Below, piece by piece: positions 25,231-33,019 of a stretch of DNA of 64,000 nucleotides; position 1 is the stretch's first letter; the number at the start of each line of letters is the position of its first letter. The stretch is from assembly GCF_014892575.1 (NCBI RefSeq), contig NZ_JADBGI010000016.1, positions 62,001 through 126,000 of the forward strand. The letters are read 5' to 3'. The DNA comes from Nocardiopsis coralli (GTDB lineage: Bacteria; Actinomycetota; Actinomycetes; Streptosporangiales; Streptosporangiaceae). The translations under genes and the position numbers were made by a program. Below the pieces are notes generated by a model. The model was not told where the DNA came from. It ran no database searches and worked only from the letters and a program-made list of their open reading frames with translations.

Positions 25231-27030
25231 TCAGGCCTCGGTGTGCAGGACCTCGTGCACGTGCTCGTCGCGCCACCGTTCCAGCAGCGCGTGGAAGGAG
25301 ACGGGGCCCGGGCTGTAGGAGAGCGATCCCGGGCTGCCGGCACCCTCGTTGTTGTAGTACCCCGGGGTGCACTCCTGCTGGAAACGGCTGTTGTCGTAGG
25401 CGCATCCCCGCAGGGTCTGCGCCCAGGACTCCGCGGCCTCCGCCGTCGGTTCGATCACCCGCGCCCCGGCCTTGCGCCCCGCGGCCACGACAGCGGCGAT
25501 GTGCTCGGCCTGCTCCATGAGGATGTGCGTGAAGTTGACCGAGGTCGCGTTCTGCAGCGGGCCCAGGTGGAACAGGTTCGGGAACCCGGGGCTGTAGAAC
25601 CCGTGCAGGGTCCGCGGTCCGGCCTGCGACCAGTCCTCCAGCAGCTGCGTGCCTCCGCGGCCCCGCACCGGCAGCGCCCCGGTCAGCACGCCCGAGACCC
25701 CCACATCGAACCCGGTCGCGAAGACCACGCAGTCGACCCGGTACTCCTGGTCGCCGACCACGATCGAGTCCTCGGTCATGCGTGTGATGCCGCCGTGGTC
25801 GGCGGTGTCGACCAGCTCCACGTTCGGCCGGTTGAAGGCCTGCAGGTAGTGGTCGCTGAACGTGGGCCGCTTGCACATGTACCGGTACCAGGGCTTCAGG
25901 GCCTCGGCGGTCTCCCGGTCCTCGACCACGTCGTCCACCCGGGCACGGATCTGCGCCATCTTCCGGGCGTCGGCGAGCTCGTCGAGGCGCTCGCGCTCCT
26001 CCTCGGAGAGTTCGGTGTCGCGCGCCCCGGTGATCATCTGCCGCTGCAGGCGGGCGGTGCCGGTCCAGCCGTCCTGGACCAGGTCGCGGTCGGTCTCTTC
26101 ACCGGAGACGACCGAGAGGAAATTCTCCATGCGCTCGCGCTGCCACCCCGGCCCGAGGGAGGACGCCCACTCGGGGTCGGTGGGACGGTTGTCGCGCACG
26201 TCGACCGTGGAGGGGGTGCGCTGGAAGACGAGGAGGCGTTCGGCGTCGCGTGCCAGGTGCGGCACGATCTGCACCCCGGTCGCGCCGGTGCCCACGACCG
26301 CGACCGTCTTGTCGGCGAGCTCGTCCATGCCGCCGTACTGGTCGCCGCCGGTGTAGGCGTAGTCCCAGCGGCTCGTGTGGAAGGTGTGGCCGCGGAAGTC
26401 CTCGATACCGGGGATCCCGGGGAGCTTGGGCTGGGTCAGGGTCCCGGACGAGGTGACGACGTAGCGGGCGCGTACGCGGTCGCCGCGGTCGGTGCCCACG
26501 GTCCACTCTGCGGCCTCGTCGTCCCAGTCGAGCGAGGTCACCCGGGTGTGGAAGAGGACGTCGCGGTAGAGCCCGAAGGTCTCGGCGATGGCCACGGCGT
26601 GCTGCCGGATCTCCTCGCCGGGTGCGTAGCGCCACTCGGGGACGTAGCCGACCTCTTCCAGGAGCGGCATGTACGAGTAGGACTCGATGTCGCAGTGGAT
26701 GCCGGGGTAGCGGTTCCAGTACCAGGTGCCCCCGAAGTCCCCGGCCTCGTCGGTCATGCGCAGCGACTCCACGCCGGCCTGCCGCAGCCGGGCCGCGGTC
26801 GAGAGGCCGCCGAAGCCGCCGCCGATGACGAGGACCTCCACGGAGTCGGTGAGCGGGTCGCGTTCGGTCCACTCGGTGTAGGGGTCCTTCGCGTAGTAAC
26901 CGAACGAGCCGGTGGCTGAGCGGTACTGCGCCCTGCCGTCGGGCCGCAGGCGGCGTCGGCGTTCGCGGGCGTAGCGCTCCCGCAGTGCCTCGAGATCGAT
27001 GTCGTCGGCCAGGTTCTGGGGCGTGCTCAA
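25231..27030 (-). CDS. Baeyer-Villiger flavin monooxygenase
   Basis: About 599 residues. Two Rossmann motifs are visible: VIGGGFGGLSTAARL for FAD near 80 and VVGTGATGVQIVP for NADPH near 225. Between them lies FRGHTFHTSRWDY, the FxGxxxHxxxW[PD] fingerprint of type I Baeyer-Villiger monooxygenases, which insert oxygen next to a ketone to give esters or lactones. WNRYPGIHCDIES near 120 is also typical. TTG at 27030 is chosen because GTGAGGAC precedes it; GTG codons at 27048 and 27063 are alternatives. It is divergent from marR across a small operator region and precedes the lactonase-like lipoprotein gene. Confidence 0.9.
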   Translation of the reverse strand: MSTPQNLADDIDLEALRERYARERRRRLRPDGRAQYRSATGSFGYYAKDPYTEWTERDPLTDSVEVLVIGGGFGGLSTAARLRQAGVESLRMTDEAGDFGGTWYWNRYPGIHCDIESYSYMPLLEEVGYVPEWRYAPGEEIRQHAVAIAETFGLYRDVLFHTRVTSLDWDDEAAEWTVGTDRGDRVRARYVVTSSGTLTQPKLPGIPGIEDFRGHTFHTSRWDYAYTGGDQYGGMDELADKTVAVVGTGATGVQIVPHLARDAERLLVFQRTPSTVDVRDNRPTDPEWASSLGPGWQRERMENFLSVVSGEETDRDLVQDGWTGTARLQRQMITGARDTELSEEERERLDELADARKMAQIRARVDDVVEDRETAEALKPWYRYMCKRPTFSDHYLQAFNRPNVELVDTADHGGITRMTEDSIVVGDQEYRVDCVVFATGFDVGVSGVLTGALPVRGRGGTQLLEDWSQAGPRTLHGFYSPGFPNLFHLGPLQNATSVNFTHILMEQAEHIAAVVAAGRKAGARVIEPTAEAAESWAQTLRGCAYDNSRFQQECTPGYYNNEGAGSPGSLSYSPGPVSFHALLERWRDEHVHEVLHTEA

Positions 27031-27072
27031 GGTGCGGTCCTCACTCACGGGATACGGCGTCACCGGCTAACA

Positions 27073-27089
27073 GTTAGGTGGAGCCTAAC
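27073..27089. promoter_or_regulatory. Probable MarR operator, GTTAGG-N5-CCTAAC
   Basis: A perfect 6-5-6 inverted repeat lies in the 100-base spacer between the monooxygenase and marR, 44 bases from the marR ATG. A TAGATT (27104-27109) just downstream could be the marR -10 box. The position suits joint repression of both genes. Confidence 0.6.
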
Positions 27090-27132
27090 CGATGTTCCGC
27101 TGCTAGATTGACCGCGGGGGAGGTGCCGGAGG

Positions 27133-27576
27133 ATGCCGGAGAAGACGAGCGAGCAGCTCATAGCGGAGTACACGACCGAACGCCGTGCGCTAGCGCGCAT
27201 GCTCGCGGGGCAGCGCATGCAGCCCTTCCTCGGGCTGGAACTCACGCTCCACCAGCTCAAGATCGTGCTGCTCGTGGCCACCGGCTCCGCCACCACCGGG
27301 CGGGAACTCGCGCGGTCCCTGCAGGTGTCCGCCCCGACCGTCTCCGCGAGCGTGGACAAACTGGTCGCCCTCGGTTACCTCGCCCGTGAGGAATCCGGGG
27401 CCGACCGGCGCGTGACCCGCTTGGTCGCCACACCGATGGCCGGCGACATCCAACGCCAGTTCCTCGCCGAACCCGACCCCTCCACCGAGGTGCTGACCTC
27501 TCTGCACCCGGACGACCTCGACGCGCTCGTACGCGGCATGACCGCACTGCGCCGCGCGATCGAGCAGCGTTCCTGA
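27133..27576 (+). CDS. MarR-family regulator
   Basis: 147 residues of winged helix-turn-helix, with LTLHQLKIVLLVA, TTGRELARSLQVSAPTVSASVDKLVALGYLAREES and the wing DRRVTRL in the expected order. MarR proteins are dimeric repressors released by small aromatic or lipophilic ligands. ATG 27133 follows GGGGGAGG and GGAGG. It is divergent from the Baeyer-Villiger monooxygenase and shares the GTTAGG-N5-CCTAAC site with it, so it very likely represses that operon and itself. Ligand unknown; a ketone or its ester product is a reasonable guess. Confidence 0.85.
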   Translation: MPEKTSEQLIAEYTTERRALARMLAGQRMQPFLGLELTLHQLKIVLLVATGSATTGRELARSLQVSAPTVSASVDKLVALGYLAREESGADRRVTRLVATPMAGDIQRQFLAEPDPSTEVLTSLHPDDLDALVRGMTALRRAIEQRS

Positions 27577-27587
27577 CACAGAAAAGA

Positions 27588-27607
27588 CGGGCCCCCGAAG
27601 GGGCCCG
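27588..27607. terminator. Compact hairpin between marR and lsr2
   Basis: CGGGCCCC and GGGGCCCG pair around a tight CGAA loop between the convergent ends at 27576 and 27664. Confidence 0.75.
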
Positions 27608-27663
27608 CCGAGAACCACCGGCCGAGTCACGTGCCCGGTGGTCGGGAGAGTGGAGCCGCGGCC

Positions 27664-28002
27664 TCAGCCTTTCTGTGCGGCCTCGTATTTGTCGACCACC
27701 GACTGGGGGATGCGGCCGCGCTCGTTCACCTCGAGGCCCGCCTCCTTGGCCCACGCGCGGATCTCCGCGGCGCGCTGCTGGTTCGAGGACGAGCGCGCGG
27801 TTTTCACCTTGCCCTTGGCGGCTTTACGGGCCTTCTTCCGGCCGGCCTCGATGAAAGAGTCCAGGGAGTCGCGGAGTTTCGCTGCGTTGTCGCTGCTCAG
27901 GTCGACCTCATAAGTGGACCCGTCCAGACCGAACGTCACCGTCTCGTCCGCTTCTCCGCCGTCCAGATCATCGACGAGAAGAACTTCCACCTTCTGTGCC
28001 AT
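27664..28002 (-). CDS. lsr2: Lsr2 nucleoid-associated protein
   Basis: 112 residues. The N-terminal dimerisation half contains VEVLLVDDLDGGEADETVTFGLDG and YEVDLSS; the C-terminal DNA-binding half has IRAWAKEAGLEVNERGRIPQSVVDKYEAA, whose RGR is the AT-hook-like minor-groove motif. Lsr2 is the H-NS-like silencer of AT-rich and acquired DNA in actinobacteria. Many actinomycetes carry two paralogs; I cannot tell which this is. ATG 28002 has GGGGGACC upstream. The region before it (28003-28245) is relatively AT-rich and holds its promoter and no gene that I can see. Confidence 0.95.
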   Translation of the reverse strand: MAQKVEVLLVDDLDGGEADETVTFGLDGSTYEVDLSSDNAAKLRDSLDSFIEAGRKKARKAAKGKVKTARSSSNQQRAAEIRAWAKEAGLEVNERGRIPQSVVDKYEAAQKG

Positions 28003-28245
28003 GGGTCCCCCTGAAGTACGCTGCTATTGCCAGTCAAAAATAACACGCGTTCACCTTCAACTGAGACTCGGTAAAATGCCGGTCTTTCGTACGGGCCGTC
28101 CCGGTGTGAAGAGCCGCACAGGTGAAGGAACGCTTTCTGGCCTTTTGGCTGCCCCTGCGGAATCCCGCCGCCCGGAACACGCGTCGCGCCCCACATCGGG
28201 CCGTGCGCCCCGAAAGGCGAGGTCGAACGGCCCGGTCGGGTGACC

Positions 28246-29082
28246 CTAGCCGGAGTAGAGCGAAAGCAGCCTCTCGACCTCCGGGCCGACCGCTGCGTAA
28301 CCCGCACCCAGATATCGGCGGGGATCCACCGCCTCCGGGCGGTCGTCCAGTGAGGCCCGCACGGCAGCAGTGAAGCAGACGTTGAGGTGCGTCGCGACGT
28401 TGACCTTGGTGATCCCCGCCCTGATCGCCTGTTTCATGCCGTCGTCGCTCACCCCGGAGGAACCGTGCAGGACCAGCGGGACCTCCAGCGCCGAGGCGAG
28501 GGCGCCGATCAGGCCGGTGTCCAGCTCGGCGGTGCGTTCGGTCATGGCGTGGGAGGAGCCCACCGCCACCGCCAGCAGATCGACGCCCGTGCGGCGGACG
28601 AAGGCCGCGGCCTCCCGGGGGTCGGTGCGTGCGCTCGGGGCGTGGACCCCGTCCTTGCCGCCGACCTCGCCCAGTTCGGCCTCGACCGACACCCCCCGCG
28701 CGTGGCAGAACTCCGCGACCTCGCGCGTGGTGGAGACGTTCTCCTCGAAGGCCAGGGCCGAGCCGTCGTACATGACGGAGCTGAAGCCCAGTTCGACGGC
28801 TCTCTCGACCAGGGCGACGTCGGTGGCGTGATCCAGGTGGACCACGACCGGGACGCGTGCGTCGGCCGCCACCCGCAGGGCCGCGAGCCCGAGCGGTTCG
28901 AGGCGTCCCCGGTGGTACTTCACGGCGTTCTGGCTGATCTGCAGCACCACGGGTGCGCCCACGGCCTCGGCGGCGTCCACCAGTGTGGTCGCCATCTCCA
29001 GCTGCACCACGTTGAACGCGCCCAGCCCGGTGTTCTCCGCCCGGCAGCGGTTGCCGGCCTCGGTGAGGGAAACAAGCGGCAT
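28246..29082 (-). CDS. Class II ketose-bisphosphate aldolase, tagatose/fructose type
   Basis: 278 residues. Zinc-site elements are present: VVVHLDHATD near 78, EAELGEVGGKDG near 133, and HGSSGVSDDGMKQAIRAGITKVNVATHL near 208-235, all typical of GatY/KbaY/Fba-II aldolases that split tagatose-1,6- or fructose-1,6-bisphosphate. ATG 29082 lies nine bases after AAGGAGG; an ATG at 29091 sits too close to that site. It is divergent from a locus encoding a GlmS-like isomerase and two sugar kinases, so I favour tagatose-1,6-bisphosphate from galactosamine breakdown. A hexose-bisphosphate of another pathway cannot be excluded. Confidence 0.85.
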   Translation of the reverse strand: MPLVSLTEAGNRCRAENTGLGAFNVVQLEMATTLVDAAEAVGAPVVLQISQNAVKYHRGRLEPLGLAALRVAADARVPVVVHLDHATDVALVERAVELGFSSVMYDGSALAFEENVSTTREVAEFCHARGVSVEAELGEVGGKDGVHAPSARTDPREAAAFVRRTGVDLLAVAVGSSHAMTERTAELDTGLIGALASALEVPLVLHGSSGVSDDGMKQAIRAGITKVNVATHLNVCFTAAVRASLDDRPEAVDPRRYLGAGYAAVGPEVERLLSLYSG

Positions 29083-29232
29083 CCCGACCATCCTCCTTCG
29101 TCGCCCTACGTCGGGGTGCACGGGTTCGAGCACTTCGCTCACTTCGATGACGGAAACACCCCTGGACCGATCATGAAGGCGATGCTAGCTTCGTGGCAAA
29201 CGTCACATAAATGCGAGGTCGGAGGGGAGTCC

Positions 29233-30183
29233 ATGAGCGGACGCCACATGCTCGAGGAGCTTCGGTCGCAGCCGGCGGTGTGGAACCGCGTGCTGTCCGA
29301 GGCGCTGCCCGAACACGCCGGGGTCCTGCCGAGACACGGTGAGCGGGTCCAGGTCCTCGGCTGCGGTTCCTCGTGGTTCATGGCACAGGCCTACGCCGCG
29401 GCACGTGAACAGGAAGGGCTCGGCGAGACCGACGCCTTCACCCCCACCGAAGCGCCCCTGTCCCGCGGTTACGACAGCGTCGTGCTGATCTCACGATCCG
29501 GCACGACCAGCGAGGTCCTCGACGTACTGAGGCGCCTGCCCACAGGGGTCCCGACGGTCGCGATCGTGGGTGACCCCGACTCGGCACTGGCCCGGCACGC
29601 CACACACGCCGTCCGTCTGCCGTTCGCCGACGAACACAGCGTCGTGCAGACACGGTTCGCGACGTCGGCCCTGGTCCTCCTGCTGGGCTCGCTCGGGGCC
29701 GACCGGTTCGGGTTGGACCGCGCCGTCGTCGACACCCGGGACCTGCTGGCGGAGCTCGAGCTCGACGACGCCACCGGAACGGGCCCGCTGGGCAAACCCC
29801 TGGACGAACAGCTCCTCGCCTCGGAGCAGTTCACCTTCCTCGGGTCGGGCTGGTGCCTCGGGCTGGCCCACGAGGCGGCGCTGAAGATGCGTGAGAGCTG
29901 CCAGGCGTGGACGGAGTCCTATCCCTCGATGGAGTACCGGCACGGCCCGATCGCGATCGCGGGCCCGGGCCGGGTCACCTGGCAGTTCGGCGGCGCCCCG
30001 CCCGGGCTCGCCGAGCAGGTCGGCACGGCCGGCGCCCGCTTCGAGGCCTCCGACCGGCATCCGCTCGCGGAGTTGGTGCGGCTCCACGCGGCCGCCCTGA
30101 CCCGGGCCCGGCGCCATGGGCTCGACCCCGACCACCCGCGCTCATTGAGCCGTGCGGTCGTCCTGGACGACGAGAGCCTCTGA
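29233..30183 (+). CDS. SIS-domain aminosugar-phosphate isomerase/deaminase, AgaS-like
   Basis: 316 residues with two SIS domains. The first has QVLGCGSSWFMAQAYAA (about 37-53) and the serine-rich VLISRSGTTSEVL (about 78-90) that binds the sugar phosphate. The second has FLGSGWCLGLAHEAALKMRES and AWTESYPSMEYRHGP (about 200-240), the same arrangement as the isomerase half of GlmS. Such stand-alone proteins (AgaS, FrlB) convert amino-sugar phosphates to ketose phosphates with loss of ammonia, or deglycate them. Next to tagatose-type kinase and aldolase genes, galactosamine-6-phosphate deaminase/isomerase is the likeliest role. GGAGGGGAG precedes ATG 29233. Confidence 0.8.
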   Translation: MSGRHMLEELRSQPAVWNRVLSEALPEHAGVLPRHGERVQVLGCGSSWFMAQAYAAAREQEGLGETDAFTPTEAPLSRGYDSVVLISRSGTTSEVLDVLRRLPTGVPTVAIVGDPDSALARHATHAVRLPFADEHSVVQTRFATSALVLLLGSLGADRFGLDRAVVDTRDLLAELELDDATGTGPLGKPLDEQLLASEQFTFLGSGWCLGLAHEAALKMRESCQAWTESYPSMEYRHGPIAIAGPGRVTWQFGGAPPGLAEQVGTAGARFEASDRHPLAELVRLHAAALTRARRHGLDPDHPRSLSRAVVLDDESL

Positions 30184-30194
30184 GGACGCCGGGG

Positions 30195-31205
30195 ATGGAA
30201 CGGTGTGACGCGCTGACCACCGCCGCGCACGGGCGTGCCGTCGGCCCCGGTGCCGCGGCCCTGGCCGTGGACGTCGGCGGCACGGCCGTCAAGATCGGCC
30301 TCGTCGACCCCCGGGGTGTGATCACCGACGGGGCCACGGTCGCCACCCCCGGGCCCGGGCCCGGCGTCGAGGACCGGATCGTCGGCCTCGTCACCGACGC
30401 GGCCGAGGGGTTGCGCAACCGGTACGGGCGCGACGCGGTCGCCGCGGTCTCCGTGGTGGTGCCCGGTATCGTCGACGAGGCCCGGGGCCTGGCCGTGCAC
30501 TCGGCCAACCTCGGGTGGCGGGGCGTGCCCTTCGCGCAGAAGCTCCGCGACCGGACCGGGCTCCCCGCGACGATGTCCCACGACGTGCGCGCTGCCGGCC
30601 TGGCGGAGTTCGGCGACGCCGGAGCCGCGCACAACGCCGTCATGATCACCATCGGCACCGGGATCGCCGCTGCGCTGAGGATCGACGGACGGTCGTACTC
30701 CTCCGGCGGTTACGCGGGCGAGGTCGGTTTCCTCGAGGTGAACGTGGAGACCTCGGAGGGCCTCTTCACGGGCCCGTTGGAGAACATCGCCTCGACCCGC
30801 GCGATCGCCGAGGCCTACACCCGACGCACCGGCCGCGCGGTGAACGGATCGGCCGACGTGCTGGCGAGGATCGGTGCGGGCGACCGTGTCGCCGCGCAGG
30901 TCTGGGACGGCGCGCTCGGGGCCATCCACCAGGCCTGCCACCAGATCGTCACCCTGCTGGCGCCCGAGGCGATCATCCTCGGCGGGGGACTGAGCGAGGA
31001 GGCCGGCATCAGCGCGGCGGTCTCCGAGAGGCTCGAGCACACCCTGACCTTCCACCGGAGACCGGCGCTGTCGAGAGCCCGGCTCGGATCGGCCGCCGGC
31101 CTGATCGGCGCCGCGATGCTCTCGCGGGACGACCCTTCGGTGTCCGTGTGCCCGCAACGCTCGGAACAGGGGCAGCGGGACGAGGGGGGATCGGTATCGC
31201 GGTAA
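30195..31205 (+). CDS. ROK-family sugar kinase lacking the zinc cluster
   Basis: 336 residues. The ATP-binding ALAVDVGGTAVKIGLVD (about 22-38), the catalytic-region VSHDVRAAGLAE-like segment near 130 (SHDVRAA) and TIGTGIAAALRIDG near 152 follow ROK order. The normal ExGH plus CxCGxxGC zinc motif is absent: here the sequence reads GYAGEVGFLEVN and continues without cysteines. The neighbours make N-acetylgalactosamine or galactosamine kinase likely. The start could be nearer the ATP motif, but ATG 30195 has GAGG and fits the 11-base gap after the isomerase gene. It overlaps the next gene (TAATG). Confidence 0.78.
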   Translation: MERCDALTTAAHGRAVGPGAAALAVDVGGTAVKIGLVDPRGVITDGATVATPGPGPGVEDRIVGLVTDAAEGLRNRYGRDAVAAVSVVVPGIVDEARGLAVHSANLGWRGVPFAQKLRDRTGLPATMSHDVRAAGLAEFGDAGAAHNAVMITIGTGIAAALRIDGRSYSSGGYAGEVGFLEVNVETSEGLFTGPLENIASTRAIAEAYTRRTGRAVNGSADVLARIGAGDRVAAQVWDGALGAIHQACHQIVTLLAPEAIILGGGLSEEAGISAAVSERLEHTLTFHRRPALSRARLGSAAGLIGAAMLSRDDPSVSVCPQRSEQGQRDEGGSVSR

Positions 31206-32206
31206 TGTGCGTCACCCCCAACCCCGCACACGACTGGACCTGGCGTGCATCGGCGCTCGTCCCGGGAACGGTGTCCCGGGTCGGCCCCGGATCGGCACGG
31301 CTCGGCGGCAAAGGCGTCAACGTCGCACGCATCGTGCACGGCGCCGGTGTCCCCGCCCTCGCGGCCGGTCCCCTCGACCGCACGGTCGAGCCCGCGGACA
31401 CGGAAGAACGCTCGTGGTGGGCGTTCACCGCTTCCCCGACCGGACTGCGGCGGACCCTGACCGTGGTGGAGGAGGACGGCCGCACCACACTCCTGAACGA
31501 GACCGGGCAGCCCCACCCGGACCACGTCTGGCAACGGCTCCTGCACGACATCGAGGACCGCTGCGGGGCCGGCGGCCTCCGGGCGCTGGTCGTGTCCGGG
31601 AGCCTGCCCCCGGGAACGCCCGCCGCCCTCGTCGTGGACCTGGTGGCCATCGCACACCGGCATTCCGTGCCCAGCATCGTCGACGCCTCGGGCCAGGCCC
31701 TGAAGGAGGCCGCCCGGGCCGGGGCCACCTGGGTCAAGTGCAACGCCGACGAGCTCGCCGAGAGTGTCCCGGGCACCGTCGACAAGGGCATCGCCGGCCT
31801 CGGGCGGCTCGGTGCAGGCAACGTGCTGGTGACGGCCGGGGCCGAGGGCATCATCGCCGCCACCGGGCTCGCCCCGGGGGCCGGCCGGACACCCGGAAGC
31901 CCCGACACCGACGGCGGCGCCCCGTCGCTCCTTAGGGCGCGCACCCCGGGAGCGCTGAGGGGCAACACCACCGGCGCGGGCGACGCCGTCACCGCGGGCC
32001 TGGCGCTGGGGCTTGCCGCGGACGAACCGGAACCGCTCACCACGACCCTGCGCCGCGCCGTCGGATACGGCGCCGCCGCGGTGCTCGCCCCCTGCGCCGG
32101 ACGACTGCACCCCAGCCACCCGGAGCTCGTGGCACAGGCAGACGTGCGACGGGACACTGTTCCGGTCGATGTGTCCCGCCACCATGTCAGGAGCACAGGC
32201 CGATGA
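31205..32206 (+). CDS. PfkB-family kinase, tagatose-6-phosphate/1-phosphofructokinase type
   Basis: 333 residues. It starts CVTPNPAHDWTW, the opening typical of LacC/FruK kinases, followed by LGGKGVNVARIVHGAGV (about 34-50), a substrate-binding VSGSLPPGTPA near 133, and the catalytic GNTTGAGDAVTAG near 257 with the proton-abstracting aspartate. These enzymes phosphorylate tagatose-6-phosphate or fructose-1-phosphate to the bisphosphate, the substrate of the class II aldolase in this locus. An unusual Gly/Pro-rich insertion lies near 220-250. The ATG is one base into the ROK stop, and the stop overlaps the DeoR start as ATGA. Confidence 0.85.
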   Translation: MCVTPNPAHDWTWRASALVPGTVSRVGPGSARLGGKGVNVARIVHGAGVPALAAGPLDRTVEPADTEERSWWAFTASPTGLRRTLTVVEEDGRTTLLNETGQPHPDHVWQRLLHDIEDRCGAGGLRALVVSGSLPPGTPAALVVDLVAIAHRHSVPSIVDASGQALKEAARAGATWVKCNADELAESVPGTVDKGIAGLGRLGAGNVLVTAGAEGIIAATGLAPGAGRTPGSPDTDGGAPSLLRARTPGALRGNTTGAGDAVTAGLALGLAADEPEPLTTTLRRAVGYGAAAVLAPCAGRLHPSHPELVAQADVRRDTVPVDVSRHHVRSTGR

Positions 32207-32991
32207 GCCGTCAGCAGCGCATCTACTACATCCTCGAGAACATCGAGGAGTCCGGCACGATCTCGATCACCGACATCGTCGCCGACCTGGGCGTCTCGGA
32301 GGCGACCGCCAGGCGCGACCTCGACCACCTGGCGGCGAACAACCTGATCGAACGCCGGCGCGGGGGAGCGGGGCGCCGTTCGGTGGCCTACTCGCTGGCC
32401 CTGCGCGGTGAGACCCAGCAGCACCGGCGTTCGAAGGAGCTCATCGCCGAACACGCGCTGTCGACGCTCGAACCGGGCCAGTCCGTGGGCCTGTCCGGCG
32501 GCACCACCACCTACGCGATCGCCGACGCCCTGGGCAACCGCGAGGACCTGCACAGCGGGCTCACGGTGGTCACCAACTCGGTGGAGATCTCCAGCCGACT
32601 GGCCGTCCACCCTGAGATCTCGATCCTGGTCACCGGCGGCCGACTCAACAGCAAGAGCTACGAGCTCGTCGGCACGTTCGCCGAACTCATCATGAAGCAC
32701 CTGTGGCTGGACCGGTCCTTCATCGGGGTCAACTCCTTCTCCGCCGACGTCGGGGCCGGAACGGTGAACGAGAACGAGGCGAGCGTCAACCGGCTCATGG
32801 CCCAGCGGTCGGACGTGGCCGCCGTGGTCGCCGACTCCTCGAAGTACGGCCGGCGTTCCTTCGGCGTCGTGGGCGACGCCGACACCTTCCATTCCCTGAT
32901 CACCGACGACCGGCTCCCCGACGAGGCCCGCGCGGCCCTGGAGGGTGCCGGATACACCGTCCACACCGTGAGTGAGGAGACCGAGACGTGA
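32203..32991 (+). CDS. DeoR-family regulator
   Basis: 262 residues. The DeoR N-terminal helix-turn-helix (RIYYILENIEESGTISITDIVADLGVSEATARRDLDHL, about 6-43) precedes a sugar-phosphate-sensing domain with LSGGTTTYAIADAL near 100, VVTNSVEI, LVTGGRLN and VNSFSADVGAGTVNENEA. DeoR repressors of this type are released by sugar phosphates. It is coupled to the PfkB gene by ATGA and lies inside the putative galactosamine operon, so AgaR-like autoregulation of the locus is the natural reading. I did not find a confident operator in the divergent aldolase/isomerase spacer. Confidence 0.88.
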   Translation: MSRQQRIYYILENIEESGTISITDIVADLGVSEATARRDLDHLAANNLIERRRGGAGRRSVAYSLALRGETQQHRRSKELIAEHALSTLEPGQSVGLSGGTTTYAIADALGNREDLHSGLTVVTNSVEISSRLAVHPEISILVTGGRLNSKSYELVGTFAELIMKHLWLDRSFIGVNSFSADVGAGTVNENEASVNRLMAQRSDVAAVVADSSKYGRRSFGVVGDADTFHSLITDDRLPDEARAALEGAGYTVHTVSEETET

Positions 32992-33019
32992 CCCTCGTGT
33001 CCACCTGAGAGAGGTATGC

